NCBI RefSeq assembly: GCF_003646465.1
Contig: NZ_QZEX01000001.1
Coordinates: 644,236-708,235, forward strand
Reading direction: 5' to 3'
Origin: Chachezhania antarctica
GTDB taxonomy: Bacteria > Pseudomonadota > Alphaproteobacteria > Rhodobacterales > Rhodobacteraceae
Length of the DNA: 64,000 bases
Part shown: positions 63,756-64,000 of the stretch, one piece after another
Numbering within the stretch: position 1 is the first letter of the stretch
Layout of the letters: each line of letters opens with the position of its first letter
The notes under the pieces: model-generated
The model's database searches: none
What the model was told of the DNA's origin: nothing
Seen by the model: only the letters and a program-made list of their open reading frames with translations
Position numbers and translations under genes: made by a program

Positions 63756-64000
63756 CTATCGCCCCGGCGGCGGGTTCTGGGGGTGGATGTCCTCGGCAAT
63801 CAGCTGGACGGTTTCGGTGGCGAGGTTGGGAAAGTTACCTTCCCAGTTGTCGATGTAGACCCGCTTGTGGGTCACGGCCACGGCGATGGTGATGCGGCCA
63901 GCCTCCGAGCGTTCGTCGGGCAATGTGGCCACGGCAGCGGCGTATCCGCCGAACTGCGGGGTCTGGAAGACCCAGTCTCCTCGCAACTTGGCGCCCAGAC
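63756..64000 (-). CDS. C-terminal part of an unidentified protein (runs off the window)
   Basis: The last 81 or so codons of a minus-strand gene, whose start lies right of the window. Visible sequence (FQTPQFGGYAAAVATLPDER, then AVTHKRVYIDNWEGNFPNL) is alpha/beta-like, with no signal or membrane segment in view. I do not recognise it. The 140 bp between tRNA-Phe and its stop codon show no gene. Confidence 0.6.
   Translation of the reverse strand, partial: LGAKLRGDWVFQTPQFGGYAAAVATLPDERSEAGRITIAVAVTHKRVYIDNWEGNFPNLATETVQLIAEDIHPQNPPPGR

Overview
This is a GC-rich bacterial chromosome segment, almost certainly from an alphaproteobacterium of the Rhodobacteraceae/Roseobacter group. The evidence is a CcrM-type GANTC methyltransferase next to rnhB, a flbT/flaF/flagellin block, a DUF4170-waaA-lpxK block, an infA-maf-RNase E/G-yacG-tRNA-Phe block, and heavy use of TRAP and polyamine ABC transporters. 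I see no phage, insertion sequence, CRISPR array or replication origin. About 58 protein genes and two tRNAs (Trp, Phe) are packed tightly, many with 4-base ATGA/GTGA overlaps.

Layout. 0.1-6.5 kb: an MFS transporter, a class I aminotransferase, and a three-gene sugar-acid cluster (xylonate-type dehydratase, SDR dehydrogenase, FAH-family hydrolase) that fits oxidative pentonate breakdown. 6.5-16 kb: a DUF427/class III cyclase fusion, a small exported protein, rnhB, ccrM, a second membrane-bound cyclase, alkB, mutY, a DUF721 (DciA-like) gene and a DsbA-like gene. 16-25 kb: a CoA transferase, lipid A/Kdo genes (lpxK, waaA-like, DUF4170), an inositol-phosphatase-like gene, pmbA, a DUF2125 protein, and an SDR plus a crotonase-like gene. 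25-31.3 kb: flagellar genes (DUF1217, flbT, flaF, flagellin, flgN-like, flgJ-type rod-binding, then divergent fliK-flgD). 31.4-46 kb: polyamine-type metabolism, with a potFGHI-like operon and an FAD oxidase, a GntR regulator, a class III aminotransferase, and a second PotABCD-like operon with two oversized permeases. 46-49.7 kb: a TAXI-type TRAP transporter. 49.7-52.7 kb: tRNA-Trp, an acyl-CoA synthetase and an extradiol dioxygenase.

52.7-61.3 kb holds the most interesting block: a divergent CofD-related gene, then NUDIX, a PhoU-kinase fusion, an ATP-grasp ligase, an HprK-related kinase, a histidine phosphatase, a PPP-like phosphoesterase, an amphi-Trp protein and a nitrilase-superfamily amidase. 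The last eight are tightly spaced and several overlap. This matches what protein-family databases call the 'GAK system' (recalled from memory, not checked), whose biochemical role is, to my knowledge, unknown. All nine products look cytosolic. Together they could build, phosphorylate and hydrolyse a small molecule or a modified protein. The window closes with infA, maf, an RNase E/G, yacG, tRNA-Phe and the 3' end of an unidentified gene.

Regulatory structure visible by eye: three GANTC sites in 38 bp in front of ccrM; two TGAC-N4-GTCA palindromes 19 bp apart at the TRAP promoter; a 14-bp motif shared by the pot/gntR and aminotransferase promoters; a CtrA-like box before flagellin; strong hairpins without T-runs after the genes whose products are needed in excess (flagellin and three solute-binding proteins); and two families of dispersed intergenic repeats.
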